NCBI GenBank assembly: GCA_949592205.1
Contig: CATIUR010000001.1
Span: forward strand, 42,673,001-42,737,000
Length of the DNA stretch: 64,000 bases
From: Helichrysum umbraculigerum
Lineage: Eukaryota > Streptophyta > Magnoliopsida > Asterales > Asteraceae
Direction: 5' to 3'
Part shown: positions 21,918 to 32,564 of the stretch, in pieces
How positions within the stretch are numbered: position 1 is the stretch's first letter
Layout of the letters: every line of letters starts with the position of its first letter
Made by a program: the position numbers and the translations under genes
The notes under the pieces: model-generated
What the model saw: the letters and a program-made list of their open reading frames with translations, nothing else
What the model was told of the DNA's origin: nothing
The model's database searches: none

Positions 21918-23253
21918 TCTTCAACTCCTCAAATCTTTCCTCAGCTAGTTGCTCTTCCATATCCACATTAGCTTCCACAGCTAAAAGAAACTCTTCCTCA
22001 GTCATTTTCTTGTCTATTGACTCCATAAGCTCAGCTAGTTCAACATCCAATCCAAGCAATAACTGTAACTCCTCATCCATTGCTTCATCTATAACATCAT
22101 TACTGAAACAAGAATCGTCAGTAGAATAAGGATGCTTCATGGCCTTATCGACCGTGAAAGCAATCCTTTCCTGGCCCACTCCTAACGTCAACTGCTTATT
22201 TTTCACATGAATAATAGCATCAGCAGCAGTATGTAAAAAGGGACGTCCTAGGATGAGTGGGACTTTACTATCTTCCTCCATTTTGAGGATCACAAAGTCA
22301 ACAGGAAAAGTAAATTGACCTACCTCTATCAACATATTTTCTGCAATCCCTACGGGATATTGGAATGATCTATCGGCCAGTCTTATACTCATACGTGTGG
22401 GCTTAAGGGATCCTAAAGACAATTTAGCATAAAGGGAGTAAGGCATTAAGTTTATACTATTCCCTAAGTCCGCTAGGGCATCACAAGTCATAAACTTCCC
22501 TAATGTACAAGAAATTATAAAACTCCCCGGGTCACCTAACTTGGGTGGAATCTGATTCTGAATGATAGCAGAACACTCATCATTCAAAAATGTAGCTGAT
22601 GCCTCCGATAGCTTATCCTTATTGCTCACCAAATCTTTGATAAACTTGGCATAGTTTGGTATTCCAGCTAAAACATCAACCAAGGGCACATTGATCTGAA
22701 TACCCTTGATCATATCAACAAATTTCCCGTATTGGGCCGCTATCTTCTCCTTCCTCAAGCGTTGAGGATAGGGAATCTTCGGTTTATATGCCTTCACCAC
22801 CGGTGGAGTAACCGAAGGTGTAGGTGAAACCGGAATAGATGTGGGTTGAGCCGCCTCCTCTTCTTCATCTTCAACCTCCTGCTCATCAGTATCCTGCAAA
22901 ATAGTGTTAGAAACTTTGGCCTTTTTGGGCGGAGGAGGTGGTAACTCTTTCCCGCTACTAGTGATAATGGCATTGGCATGCTCATTTCGGGCTGGTGGTG
23001 GTTGGTATGGCTTTGGACCACCGCCAGAAGATGTTTGCCTCGGGTTCGGTTGAGTGTTGCTCGGTAAACCATCGGTTGGTCTACTACTCTGCCCCTCAGA
23101 TAACCGATTCATTTTCCTTTCCAAATCCTGAATCGAGGCTTGTTGATTTTTCTGACCTTGATCCACACTTATCCTCAAATTCGTCATTTGGGTTTTCAAC
23201 CTCTCGGTACAAGCATCCTGTTTGGAAATAAATTCCTTCATCATCTTTTCCAA
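21787..23253 (-). pseudogene. Athila-like gag C-terminus and aspartic protease region
   Basis: 488 open codons. N-terminal coiled-coil-like stretch, Pro-rich linker, acidic patch (EQEVEDEEEE), then a conserved block (IPYPQRLRKEKIAAQYGKFVDMIKGIQINVPLVDVLAGIPNYAKFI), then a retropepsin-like domain (DALADLGNSINLMPYSLYAKL ... VPLILGRPFL). The expected Asp-Leu-Gly active-site motif is present as DLGNS. Frameshifts separate it from gag upstream (near 23300) and RT downstream. About 200 residues after the protease are acidic and of unknown role. Confidence 0.8.
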
Positions 23254-23375
23254 AGGAGACTCGGTAGCTTCCTGTTGTTGAACTGGTGGTGGAACATTAT
23301 CGCTCGACTGGTACTGATTGTTGTATGTCTAATTTGGTTGAGAAAACCTATTCCCTTGATAATTACTCCGATTCT

Positions 23376-24556
23376 TTAACCTCCTCTCTGATAATTGTTA
23401 CCACTCTGATAGTTCCCTTGTTGCATGTAGTTCACATCTTCCTCAAGCGTTGGTGACCTTATCATAGGTTGGTCATCCATATCACATTCAGCCGTCGGAT
23501 GATTACCTCCACAATGTCCACATCCATCCCGAAGATCTTTTATCTCTCCCTTGAGAGTTTTGAACTGGTCATCAAACGTTGTGGACATAGCCTTTAACTC
23601 TTTCATCATCTCAGAATTATCATAACTGCTAATAGAAGCTGAAACAACGGTTTTCCGAGTAGTCTTGGTTTTCTGATCGTTAGCCCAATTAATATTCTGT
23701 AAGACCTTATCTTCCATCATCTTCCATGCTTCATTTGGAGTTTTGTACATAAACACATCCCCTCCTGCAGCATCTAAAACCAAAGCCCATGGGGTATCGA
23801 GCCCGTTATAGAAAAGCTCAATAATCTCCCGTTTAGATAACCGATGACCGTGACAGTTCCTGAGCATCTCTTTCATCCTCAACCAGGCTTCCACTACTGT
23901 TTCTCCATCATTCTGTTTAAATCCTCGAATCTCATTCAGTAACCTTTCTGCTAAAGCTGGAGGGAAGAATCGGCTAACAAACGCCTCCCTCATTTGGTTC
24001 CAAGTGGTGATAGTGTTCGGTTCAAGTTCTTGATACCAGATTTTTGCTTCCCCACACAGAGACATGGGAAAAGTCCTCAATCGAATGGCTTCTTCAGTAT
24101 TCGGCCCATATTTGAACATGTCCCCGATTTCCAAGAAGCTAGCAATATGCTTGTGAGGATCGGCCCACACACTTCCATCAAACTGGCTATCTCTGATCAG
24201 ACTCATATGATTTCCCTTTAGTGAAAATTTGTTGTCAATGGCCGGCCTTCGAATGGCTGATTCCGGTGTAGGGTCAACATCCCTATCCCTCGACAACATT
24301 GGGTATCATTCTCATCAGCCATTTGATACTCCTCTTCTTCTTCTTCTGATTTGAGATCCTCTTCAAACTTAGATTCAAGCTCTTCTTCAAAAACTTCTTC
24401 AATGATTAAGTTTGTTGAAGTTGATCCACTTTCCGTTTGGATTTCAGTTGATTCTGTCGGCGTATTCTTTGATTTCTTCTTTCGTTTCTTCTTTGTGGTT
24501 TTCTCCGAATCGGACAATGGACTAAGAAGTTCGTTACCCGAAGTCCTCGTGCTCAT
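23376..24556 (-). pseudogene. Athila-like gag
   Basis: The first piece (24218-24556, start MSTRTSGNELL) is a low-complexity Lys/Glu-rich leader. A frameshift near 24290 leads to the retrotransposon-gag domain in 23376-24299 (FDGSVWADPHKHIASFLEIGD, IRLRTFPMSLCGEAKIWYQEL, MREAFVSRFFPPALAERLLNEIRGF). A CGHCGGNHPTAEC zinc-knuckle-like motif stands near the end. Position next to the PBS on the minus strand confirms the direction. Confidence 0.85.
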
Positions 24557-24728
24557 CCACTACCTGATTAAACCTGCAAAAGCACAAAAGATAAAACCGT
24601 CAATTGTACCGGCGCAAAACAAGTTAAAAAGTAATTTTCTAAGAATAAAATTCAAAGAAAGGATCAATTAACTACACTTAATTAAAATCTTAAATTAAAC
24701 ACACTCCCCTGCAGCGGCGTAAAAAACT
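24557..24728 (-). other. Leader and degenerate PBS of the inner Athila-like element
   Basis: On the minus strand, the LTR end ACACATCA (24729) is followed by AGTTTTTTACGCCGCTGCAGG, a degraded form of the PBS seen at 9020. The remaining about 150 bases to gag hold nothing else recognisable. Confidence 0.6.
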
Positions 24729-25341
24729 TGATGTGTAAAATCTAGTTATAAAAATAAACAAAGAAAAACCACTACTTACTATTACACAACTAGGCAAGTA
24801 TACCCAATCATGTATAGTATAGCTATGATAAGTCCAAGTTCGTTCCACATGGATTGTGAATTTAAGAATTAAAATTAAAAATGTAATTAACTTAGTACAG
24901 AAAAGACTTGGGGTTTTGTGTGACTGAGTTGTCACGTTGCTTAACAAACTACCTTTATTTAAACTAATGGCAGGTGGACTCGGAAAGAGTCAGATTGATT
25001 TATTTGACTTTTAGATAATTAAAACGACACTTACTTGGATTATTTCACTAATGACTTCGGGGTATTTAGTTAAAACCAGTTTATTTAGAAATTCTTGTTC
25101 ATTTCGATTAGACTAGGCTTAACATTCGCTATCACCTACACCCTAATCTCAATTCACAAATTACAATTTAATCTAGTGAAAAACGTTCGCCAAAATCACT
25201 ATCTTACACGTTTGAGTTTAATAATCTAACTTATTACTTATCTGCATCCGCAATCAAAGCTCAATTATTCATAAACAAACAACTGATAGTAAACATGTAA
25301 GTGAAAAACATTCGCTAGATTCACTTATTCATTTACCAAAT
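24729..25341 (-). repeat. Truncated 5' LTR of the inner Athila-like element
   Basis: Matches 10543-11155 closely up to position 25341, where similarity ends abruptly. About 1.1 kb of the LTR, including its promoter, is missing, which points to a deletion after insertion. Confidence 0.85.
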
Positions 25342-27345
25342 GATTGGTTGAATGTTTTCATATTAATATCGGTTATATTATATAAGGTATGGTACTTTTC
25401 AAATAAATACCCGTATTTTATTTCAACTTGAAAATAATTTTGAGGTTTCATATTGGATTTTCTTTAATCCTCACTTTCATAAGTTTTTTTTTTTTTTTAT
25501 GTAACCTTGAATTGTTTAAAATGTTAGTTTTAAAAAGTATGAGCTATTATATAAGAATTGTTAAAATATTTTTAATATAATGGAAGTAGGTATGAAAAAT
25601 TAAGCTAAATTGAGAAATTATAAAGCTAAACTGATAACATTCTTAATATTTTGTTAATTTATTGAACGATCGATTTTTCTTTTAGTAATTATTTGGGTAT
25701 GGATACATTATTCGAATTTGCATTTTTATTATTATTTATAGTCCGCATTGTATATATTTTTGCTATAAAATAATTAATATAAAATGTTTTATTGGATAAT
25801 GATATGAAGTATTTCTGAAGGAATGCTTTAAGTAAATTAAATTTTTTCAAATACAGTTTTACATTATTAAAGATTATTGGGTAATTATATAGTTTTTTAT
25901 ACTATCATTAGGAGTTAAATTCTTACAGTTTGTTTAGAGTTTTGTGGTTAACAGTATTTATGTGGATAATTGTTATGTTTGTTGGTAGTTTAATATGTTT
26001 TTGCAGCATTATGAACTTTGTGGGTGTGTTCACTGGAAACCCTCACGAGACTATAACTCGTCCACTTGGGATACCGAGGGGTTTAAAGGCTTATTGCATA
26101 TGATAAATGCAATCGTGATTAACTACGGAAGTGTGGATGTTGTATATTATTTTAAGGATTAAAGAAGACGACCAAGTTACATAATAGAACTAGCCGATGA
26201 TGAATTATACAAATTCAGTCAGAGGAGTTTTTCGTTCTAATTTCTTTTTTTCCTTTTTACTCACTTTATTTTTATATGATTATATACAATGAGGACATTG
26301 TATAATTTAAGTGTGGGGATTGGGTCGTAAGAAAAGAAAAATCTTTAATTATATCTAAGTTTTTATTTGTCCTATATATAAATTTTTCATAATTTTCATC
26401 AAATTTAAAATTTTTAAGTTAATAACTAGGTATTTATTAGTTAAAATGTAAAGTTTTGTTTTATATTTGAAAGTTTAGACTTTAATGTAGAATAACTATT
26501 TTGTACATATAATGTAAAGAAATTTAATAAAAAGTGATTTATAGTTACATGATATGATATACTAATAGGCAATCTATATCAAGATTTCTGAATTTTAAGA
26601 AATTAATAAATAATTTATATATTATTTTATGATACATATTATGAAGTATGACATAAAAGTCTTAATTCTTAAATTTATCATGTGATAATTTTATATCTTG
26701 ATACTTATCTAAAAACATTTGGGGGTTTACTAATTGTTTTCTCTGTTGTACTAAGTACAGACCTGATTTCTAATTAGTATTCTTATAAATAGAGCAAAAA
26801 GAAAGAAAATCTTTCAAATAAAATCAAAAATAAATCAAACTATATCGCTTTGTTATACTAAGGTATAGAACTATCACCGGTGGTTTGATTTAAAAAATTG
26901 TTTAACCTGAATCAAGTTATGTCGCTCTGTTGCATGGAAATGCAGACCTGTCACCAATGTCTTGATTCTTAAAAATGGATTTTATATATTTATTTTGAAT
27001 ATAAAAGAAAATTGCATGATTAAGTTTAAGAGTATGTCATATGTGGAAATCATAAGTAATATATATACAAATAATAAAAATATATTCAGAAAAATGAGTA
27101 TAGATTGTTTAAAGTGGATAAATATATTAGTAATCATTCATGAACTATATTTTGCAAAGAATAATAATAATTTTTATTTGTACATTATAGTTATATATGT
27201 TAATTAAATTGTTTAAAGTTTTAAGCTATGAAACAGATTTTTAATTTAAGTATTTTGATTATTAAATATTAGTTTGATGCTTATCAATTTTAATTTCTGA
27301 ATGTATTCTATTTGGGGACAAGCAGAACTTAAGTGTGGGGATATT
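25342..27345 (+). other. 3' region of the outer Athila-like element
   Basis: 25342-26015 is very AT-rich with no recognisable feature. From about 26016 the sequence matches the inner element's post-integrase region in inverted orientation. It holds the stem-loop array (26728-26968) and ends in the purine tract AAGTGTGGGGATAT directly before the LTR. No coding frame. Confidence 0.65.
26728..26968 (+). other. Three tandem stem-loop motifs (structured-RNA candidate), outer element
   Basis: Unit I 26728-26779, unit II 26832-26891, unit III 26909-26968. Outer stems are TACTAATT/AATTAGTA (8 bp), AAATCAAAC/GTTTGATTT (9 bp) and GAATCAAG/CTTGATTC (8 bp). Inner hairpins are GTAC-TAA-GTAC, ATAC-TAAG-GTAT and GCAT-GGAA-ATGC. 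Between stems lie similar single-strand cores, approximately TGTCGCTCTGTT before and AGACCTGTCACC after the hairpin. Stems change but remain paired; cores are kept. Confidence 0.65.
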
Positions 27346-28781
27346 TGATAACATCAAATAATGCTATATTTATATATTAATAATCCTTACATTTTATATA
27401 TCTTTTATTGTATTTATGTTGATTTAGATACTTAATTTGTTTATATTTGCAAAATAGGTATAAAAGTATTTAAAAGAAAAAACAACGAGAAAAGATCTTT
27501 AAAAGATAAAACTGAAGATTGAAGATATTTGGACCTGAGTTGAAGACTAAACCTAAGAATAAAGTTAAGTGGGTTTAGAGAATGAAGAAAAACGGATTAA
27601 GGAAATTAAAAGCCCAAAGGTGAAGATTGGCCCGACTTTGGAATATTCTGGAAAGAGCATTCAACCGGTGGTTGAATATTTATATTAAAGTCGGTAAAGA
27701 TCGCAGAGTTTGACTTGGAGAACAAGTACTCCAACCGGCGGTTGGATTGGCGGTTTAGAAAACCATAAAAAGAGGGCTCGGCCAAAGTAACCCATATACG
27801 AATTGGAGAAGCAAAAGTCGGTTGTAAGGGTTAAAGAACGACTCTAGGTCGAATTTGGAGGTTAGGAGGCTAGGGATTGAGGACTTGCAACCCTAACGAA
27901 GAATAATTCAGTTTTCTTGGTTCGATTCTAGATCTTTTACTTATGTTTATGTTTAGATCTTGATTTCTTATTGAATATTGATTGTTCTATAACATATTTG
28001 TTTAAATGAATAATGTTTATATGATGATTTGATTATGTGTTTATGTTGATTGATTTTATGAATGTTGTTAAGGTTATATCTATATTGATTATATGATTAT
28101 GAGATCATATGGAAGTGAGTACTTGTATGCATTAAATAATAATTTAGGTTTATGTTTTGATTATAACTTAAATACCCTGACTGCGTGATAGGTTATAATT
28201 ATTACTGGATTAAACTATAATTGATTAGATAATAACATTCGAGACCCCGAAGTTAGTTAACCTTAATATACGTTGAAGAGCTTCATAAAGGATACTTAAA
28301 CCCGACCATAGAAGGCTATCCAGGATACTTTAAACCCGACCAAGGAGGATATCCACTTTTATATTTCAACATAAAATTAATTAGCTGACAAAAGTAAACA
28401 TATAAGAGAATTTGAATATAGCATGGCTATTTTAGATAAAATATATCTCCGATCTACCTAATTTACCTTAGTTGTCTCTTGATTACTTCAATCACTTTAA
28501 GTTATCTTAATTCTGTATCAAAATAAATATAAGTTCACACGGAACTAAAACGTAACCCCCTTTTATCTGTAATATTAATTATAACTAATTGTGAATATTG
28601 TAATATTATATCAGGGATTAATTTAAAGATTCCACTTTCCCTGTGTTTGAACCTGGACTTACTTATAAAGCTATATTGTACGAACGGGTTAATCTTGCAT
28701 GTATTGTGTGATAGTATTATTTAGTATTTCCTTGATTTAAAACTTGTTATTATTTTAATTCACTATACTTAGTACACATCA
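27346..28781 (+). repeat. Right LTR of the outer Athila-like element (1436 bp)
   Basis: Starts TGATAACATCAAATAATG after a purine tract and ends AGTACACATCA. Its last 707 bp match 8309-9013. It contains a promoter-like segment with two palindromes near 27659-27746. Confidence 0.85.
27659..27770 (+). promoter_or_regulatory. LTR promoter segment with CAACCGGYGGTTG palindromes
   Basis: ATTCAACCGGTGGTTGAAT (27659-27677) and TCCAACCGGCGGTTGGA (27730-27746) precede a TATA-like CATAAAAAG (27764). The second word is identical to that of the Copia LTR at 7434 although the two LTRs are otherwise unrelated. Confidence 0.45.
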
Positions 28782-29777
28782 GGTATCCGGCGGGTACCCG
28801 ACCCTTAAACGGGTAAGCCCTTTGTTAAATGAGACAGTAGAAACGGGTGTTGGATCATGTTGGGTCTACCCAGAGGGTAAGTAAAATACCCGGCGGGTAT
28901 GAGATCGCGACGCGAAAAGGAGATATAGCGACGCGATTACCTAAGATCACGACGCGATCAATGGCAATCGCGACGCAATTGAGTGTTGTGTTAGAAGTTG
29001 ATTTCTTTTTATTTCATCAAGTCTTCTTTGTCTTTTTAGGTAAAAAGACTTTATGTTTCGTTACGTAGGTGTTTCGGGAAGAAAGTTTACGTATATATAT
29101 AAAAAAAAAATTCTTAAATTTGGGGCGTTTCAATCACGTACATGTTGAATGTCAAGGTTATAAGAATTGATTATTTTTATTAATATTTTTTAATATCTTT
29201 ATCGTTAATTATATTTGCTATTTTGGTATATTTAGATTACGGTTTCAATATAAGGTAATGATGATGGAAATGGCGAGATTAGCTTAGAAATGTTTTCATT
29301 TTCATTTAAAATCACTATCAATTTTGTAACCATATTGATTCCCTTAGGCAAATCAAAAGTAACTATAATACTTGAATATATTGAATGCAATATTATACAA
29401 AAAAATAAAAAGCAAAATTAAGATTAATTTAACAAAAGTATCAAAATTATCTTATTTAGTACATTACAAATTTTGTAAGTTAAATCATGTCATTGAAAAG
29501 TTAACATGAAATTGAAATATCAACAAAACAAATTAAATACAATCTAAAGCAGATAGATGATATATAGATGATAATGTGTATAGTAAAATAATGTAATATG
29601 ATGTATTTGTTGTAACTCTTTTCACCTATGTCATTAACATTGTGTATATATTTGATGTAACATTGCATATCGTTTCATTTTGTGGCAACTTTGATGTAAC
29701 AATATATTCAAATAAGAGTTAACTCAAATTTTATATATAATACGGTAACATTTGAAGCCAAAAAAGCTCTTAAATCG

Positions 29778-29780
<3 letters not shown>
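28782..29780. other. Repeat-derived region with palindromic words; possible LTR tail
   Basis: 28782-29000 holds GC-rich palindromic words: TACCCGGCGGGTA types and four ATCGCGACGCGAT types (about 28901-28981). Near 29118-29131 the sequence TTTGGGGCGTTTCA resembles the 3' ends of the Tekay-type LTRs, so this may be a truncated, older LTR end. 29132-29780 is AT-rich with no recognisable feature. Confidence 0.35.
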
Positions 29781-29838
<58 letters not shown>

Positions 29839-29907
29839 ATGAGTTCAGGTGAAAACAAGTAGATAAAAAAAAACAGTGAAAACAAATCTCCACCCTCCAT
29901 CTAATCT

Positions 29908-29970
<63 letters not shown>

Positions 29971-31300
29971 GGTGGGGATAAAAAAACGGTAAAAATACTT
30001 TTTGATTCACAATTTTTTTAAGTTGTGAACCTTTATTCTTTTTTGCTTCACATATGAATTTTTTTGTGAACCCTTATATTTTTTTTGTTTCACATAAAAT
30101 TTTTGGCGTGAACCTTTAATTATATTTTTTGCTTTACACAAAGTTTTTAACATTTTTAATTGTGAACCTTGTTTTTTTCAAATAAATTATTTTATAATTT
30201 TTTTGACGAAATTTTTAAAGTTTTTTTATTGTGAACTTTACTTTATTTTTTTTAGGTTCACAAAATGTTTTTAAAATTTTCAACTGTGAACTTTAATTTT
30301 TTTCGAGTTCATGGAAAGTTTTTAATTTTTTCAATTGTGAACCTTAATTTTTTTTAGATTTACGGAAAGTTTTAAAATTTTTCAATTGTGAACCATTTTT
30401 TTCAACTGTGAACCTTAATTCTTTTTTGAGTTCACGGAAGGTTTTTAACTTTTTCACGTGTGAACCATAAATTTTTTTTAGTTCACTAAAAGTTTTTAAC
30501 ATTTTTAATTGTGAACCTTTTTTTTCAACTGTGAACCTTAATTTTTTTTTTTGGTTCATGGCTAGTTTTTAGCTTTTTCAATTGTGAACTTTTTTTTTTC
30601 AACTGTGAACCTTATTTTTTTTTGTTCAGGTAAAGTTTTTAACTTTTTCAATTGTGAACCTTTTTGTTTTTTTCAACAATGAACCTTAAGGTTTTTTGGG
30701 TTCACGGAAAGTTTTTAACTTTTTCAACTGTGAACCTTTTTTTTTTTAGTTTCACGGAAAGTTTTAAACTTTTTCAATTGTAAACCTTTTTTTTCAACTG
30801 TGAACCTTAAGTTTTTTTGGGTTCAAGGAAAGTTTTTAACTATTTCAACAGTAAACCTTAATTTTTTTAGTTTCACAAAAAGTTTTTAACTTTTTCAATT
30901 GTGAACCTTTTTTTTTTTCAACTGTGAACCTTAATTTTTTTTTTGGTTCACGGTAAATTTTTAATTTTTTCAATTGTGAACCTTATTTTTTTGTTATGGG
31001 TTCACAGAAAGTTTTTAAGTTTTTCAATTGTGAACCTTAAATTTTTTGTTTTGATTTTTGATTTGACTTTATTTTATTTTTTTCCACAAAAAAATATTTT
31101 TTTTTGTGTGAACCTTAATTTTTTGGTTTACTTCAGAAAAAAAAAAGTTCACTACTTAAAAAAAAATGTGAAGGAAAAACTGTTTTCACCGTTTTTTTTT
31201 TTATCTTCACCCTTTTTTTTATATATATATATGGTAGATTAGATCAAGTGTTGAGATCTGTTTTCACCGTTTTTTTATCTCCTTGTTTTCACAGGATCTC

Positions 31301-31360
<60 letters not shown>
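29781..31360. mobile_element. Nested MITE-like elements in (TA)n, with a GTGAACC minisatellite
   Basis: (TA)n tracts at 29781-29834, 29911-29967, about 31219-31232 and 31303-31360 bracket two inverted-repeat structures. Outer: 29835-29910 (GGGATGAGTTCAGGTGAAAA...) and 31233-31302 (...TTTTCACAGGATCTCAT) are imperfect terminal inverted repeats of about 50 bp. Inner: 29968-31218, with ends GGGGTGGGGATAAAAAAACGG and its inverted counterpart, fills a TA run in the middle of the outer one. The inner body is a degenerate tandem repeat of TTTTTCAATTGTGAACCTT / GGTTCACGGAAAGTTTTTAAC phrases. Elements bounded by (TA)n have been described in rice as Micron; relationship here is only by analogy. Confidence 0.55.
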
Positions 31361-31363
<3 letters not shown>

Positions 31364-31404
31364 ACATCCTAAATTTTATATAAAAAATACAATCTTAAAT
31401 TATA

Positions 31405-31601
31405 CTACCTCCGTCCCATAATTATTGTCCATCTTTCCATTTTTGGATGTCCCAAAATAATTGTCCACTTCTCATTTCAACCAATAGGAGAAGAGTTTAG
31501 TGGGTGAAGATTCTATTTGGATGGTTGAAAGTTGTTACGGTCCCACTTTTATTAAACTCCGTGTTTTTTGTTGGTGGACAATAATTTTGGGACGGAGGGA
31601 G
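31405..31601. mobile_element. Stowaway-type MITE (197 bp), TSD TA
   Basis: Terminal inverted repeats begin CTACCTCCGTCCCA and end TGGGACGGAGGGAG, the classic Stowaway (Tc1/mariner-related) consensus, flanked by TA at 31403-31404 and 31602-31603. The inner ends (ATTGTCCA / TGGACAAT) extend the inverted repeat. No coding capacity; mobilised in trans by a mariner transposase. Confidence 0.9.
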
Positions 31602-32404
31602 TATATAAGAAACATTACATGATGTCATCAAATTATCAATTAGCTAATTAAATTCTTTAATTTTGTCCAATTAGCTAAAATTTAGGATACAATGATGTCA
31701 TAAATAATATAATAATAATTAAATATACGATGAGAGCTATTTGACTATATCTAGGATTCCTATTTTCTTCTTAACAATAATCGCATATGGATTATTATTT
31801 TATTTTTCCTTCTTTCAATTATATCCTTACTTTTAATCACCAAATTAACTAATGAGAACAAAATATTCGATACTAAAAAATTATAATTTTACCTTAGATA
31901 ACCCGTATGTATACACGAGTTTAAAATTCCTTTTCAACTATCTTTTCAAATATTTGGTTTTTATTTGTCATAACATTTTTAATACTCCTTCATGTATTTG
32001 GTTATTACTTTTATTATTATTATAATTATTCAAAGTCCTTCACGTAGGAGACTCGCATATACTCCATACTAATTTTTAAAATTGCAGGAAACAAGAATAG
32101 TAATTCATCATCACTTCTTATCTAATACCGGTATTTTTAGATTTCAATATATTGTTTATACTTTATTTGCAAGCGAAGATCGATGACTACTTATGTTGAA
32201 TTCAACATGAGAAGACAACATTTTTGTATATGATCGTTGAAAACTACTTGATTATATAAATACTGGTATTACCTCCTTATCTTAAATTATATATAGGAAA
32301 CATGATTATGACATCATCAATTTAAATCAAACCTAATTTATCAATTAAGTCCCTCTATTTTAGTTAAATTAAATTAAAACATTTAATTTAATTAATCAAT
32401 CAAC

Positions 32405-32564
32405 ACCCGTGTGTATACACGGGTTTGCGATCTAGTTTTCTATAATATAACAAAAATAAAATCTATTAAACAATGTCTCACCCGTTTATCAAATTGTTGA
32501 AAGTATATTATAATATCATAGTAATGGCAAACGGTCCGTATGTATACACGGGTTTCAAGGCTAG
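32405..32564 (+). mobile_element. Two Helitron-like 3' termini
   Basis: ACCCGTGT-GTAT-ACACGGGT (32405-32424) is an 8-bp hairpin followed 7 bases later by CTAG and T (32432-32436). A second, weaker copy ends in CTAG at 32561-32564. A hairpin plus CTRR followed by T is the Helitron 3' signature. I could not fix the 5' ends. A related phrase without the CTAG end occurs near 31903. Confidence 0.4.

Larger units (their letters stand above)
10543..25341 (-). mobile_element. Inner Athila-like Ty3/gypsy element, decayed, minus strand
   Basis: On the minus strand the order is: truncated 5' LTR (24729-25341), PBS-like sequence, gag, protease, RT, RNase H, integrase, long 3' region, purine tract, complete 3' LTR (10543-12249). 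LTR termini (TGATAACAT...ACACATCA) match the outer element's style, and the two elements share a related 3' region, so they are of one family group. The polyprotein has several frameshifts and is split by two Tekay-type solo LTRs. The right end of the 5' LTR, about 1.1 kb, is missing, so no target-site duplication can be checked. Confidence 0.8.
8309..28781 (+). mobile_element. Outer Athila-like Ty3/gypsy element, pol-less, host of the nested insertions
   Basis: The right LTR (27346-28781, TGATAACATC...ACACATCA) and the left LTR remnant (8309-9013) match closely over about 705 bp. The left LTR is followed by a primer-binding site (TGGCGCCGCTGCCGGGAA) of the tRNA-Asp type used by Athila-like elements. 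The right LTR is preceded by a G-rich tract (AAGTGTGGGG). Own internal sequence is 9014-10542 and 25342-27345; the rest is a nested minus-strand relative. No protease, RT or integrase of this element is visible, so it was either non-autonomous or lost pol. Its 3' region matches that of the inner element in inverted orientation. Confidence 0.75.

Noticed and set aside
26728..26968. Hammerhead ribozyme, as in retrozymes
   Set aside because: The conserved CTGATGA and GAAA core boxes of the hammerhead are absent; the cores here are different.
12250..27345. One large inverted-repeat transposon with arms at 12250-13681 and 26016-27345
   Set aside because: The arms are the 3' regions of two related Athila-like elements in opposite orientation, each with its own PPT and LTR.
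29708..29893. Open frame with a Tyr-Ile repeat (also 34875-35066 and 63235-63462)
   Set aside because: These are translations of (TA)n microsatellites.
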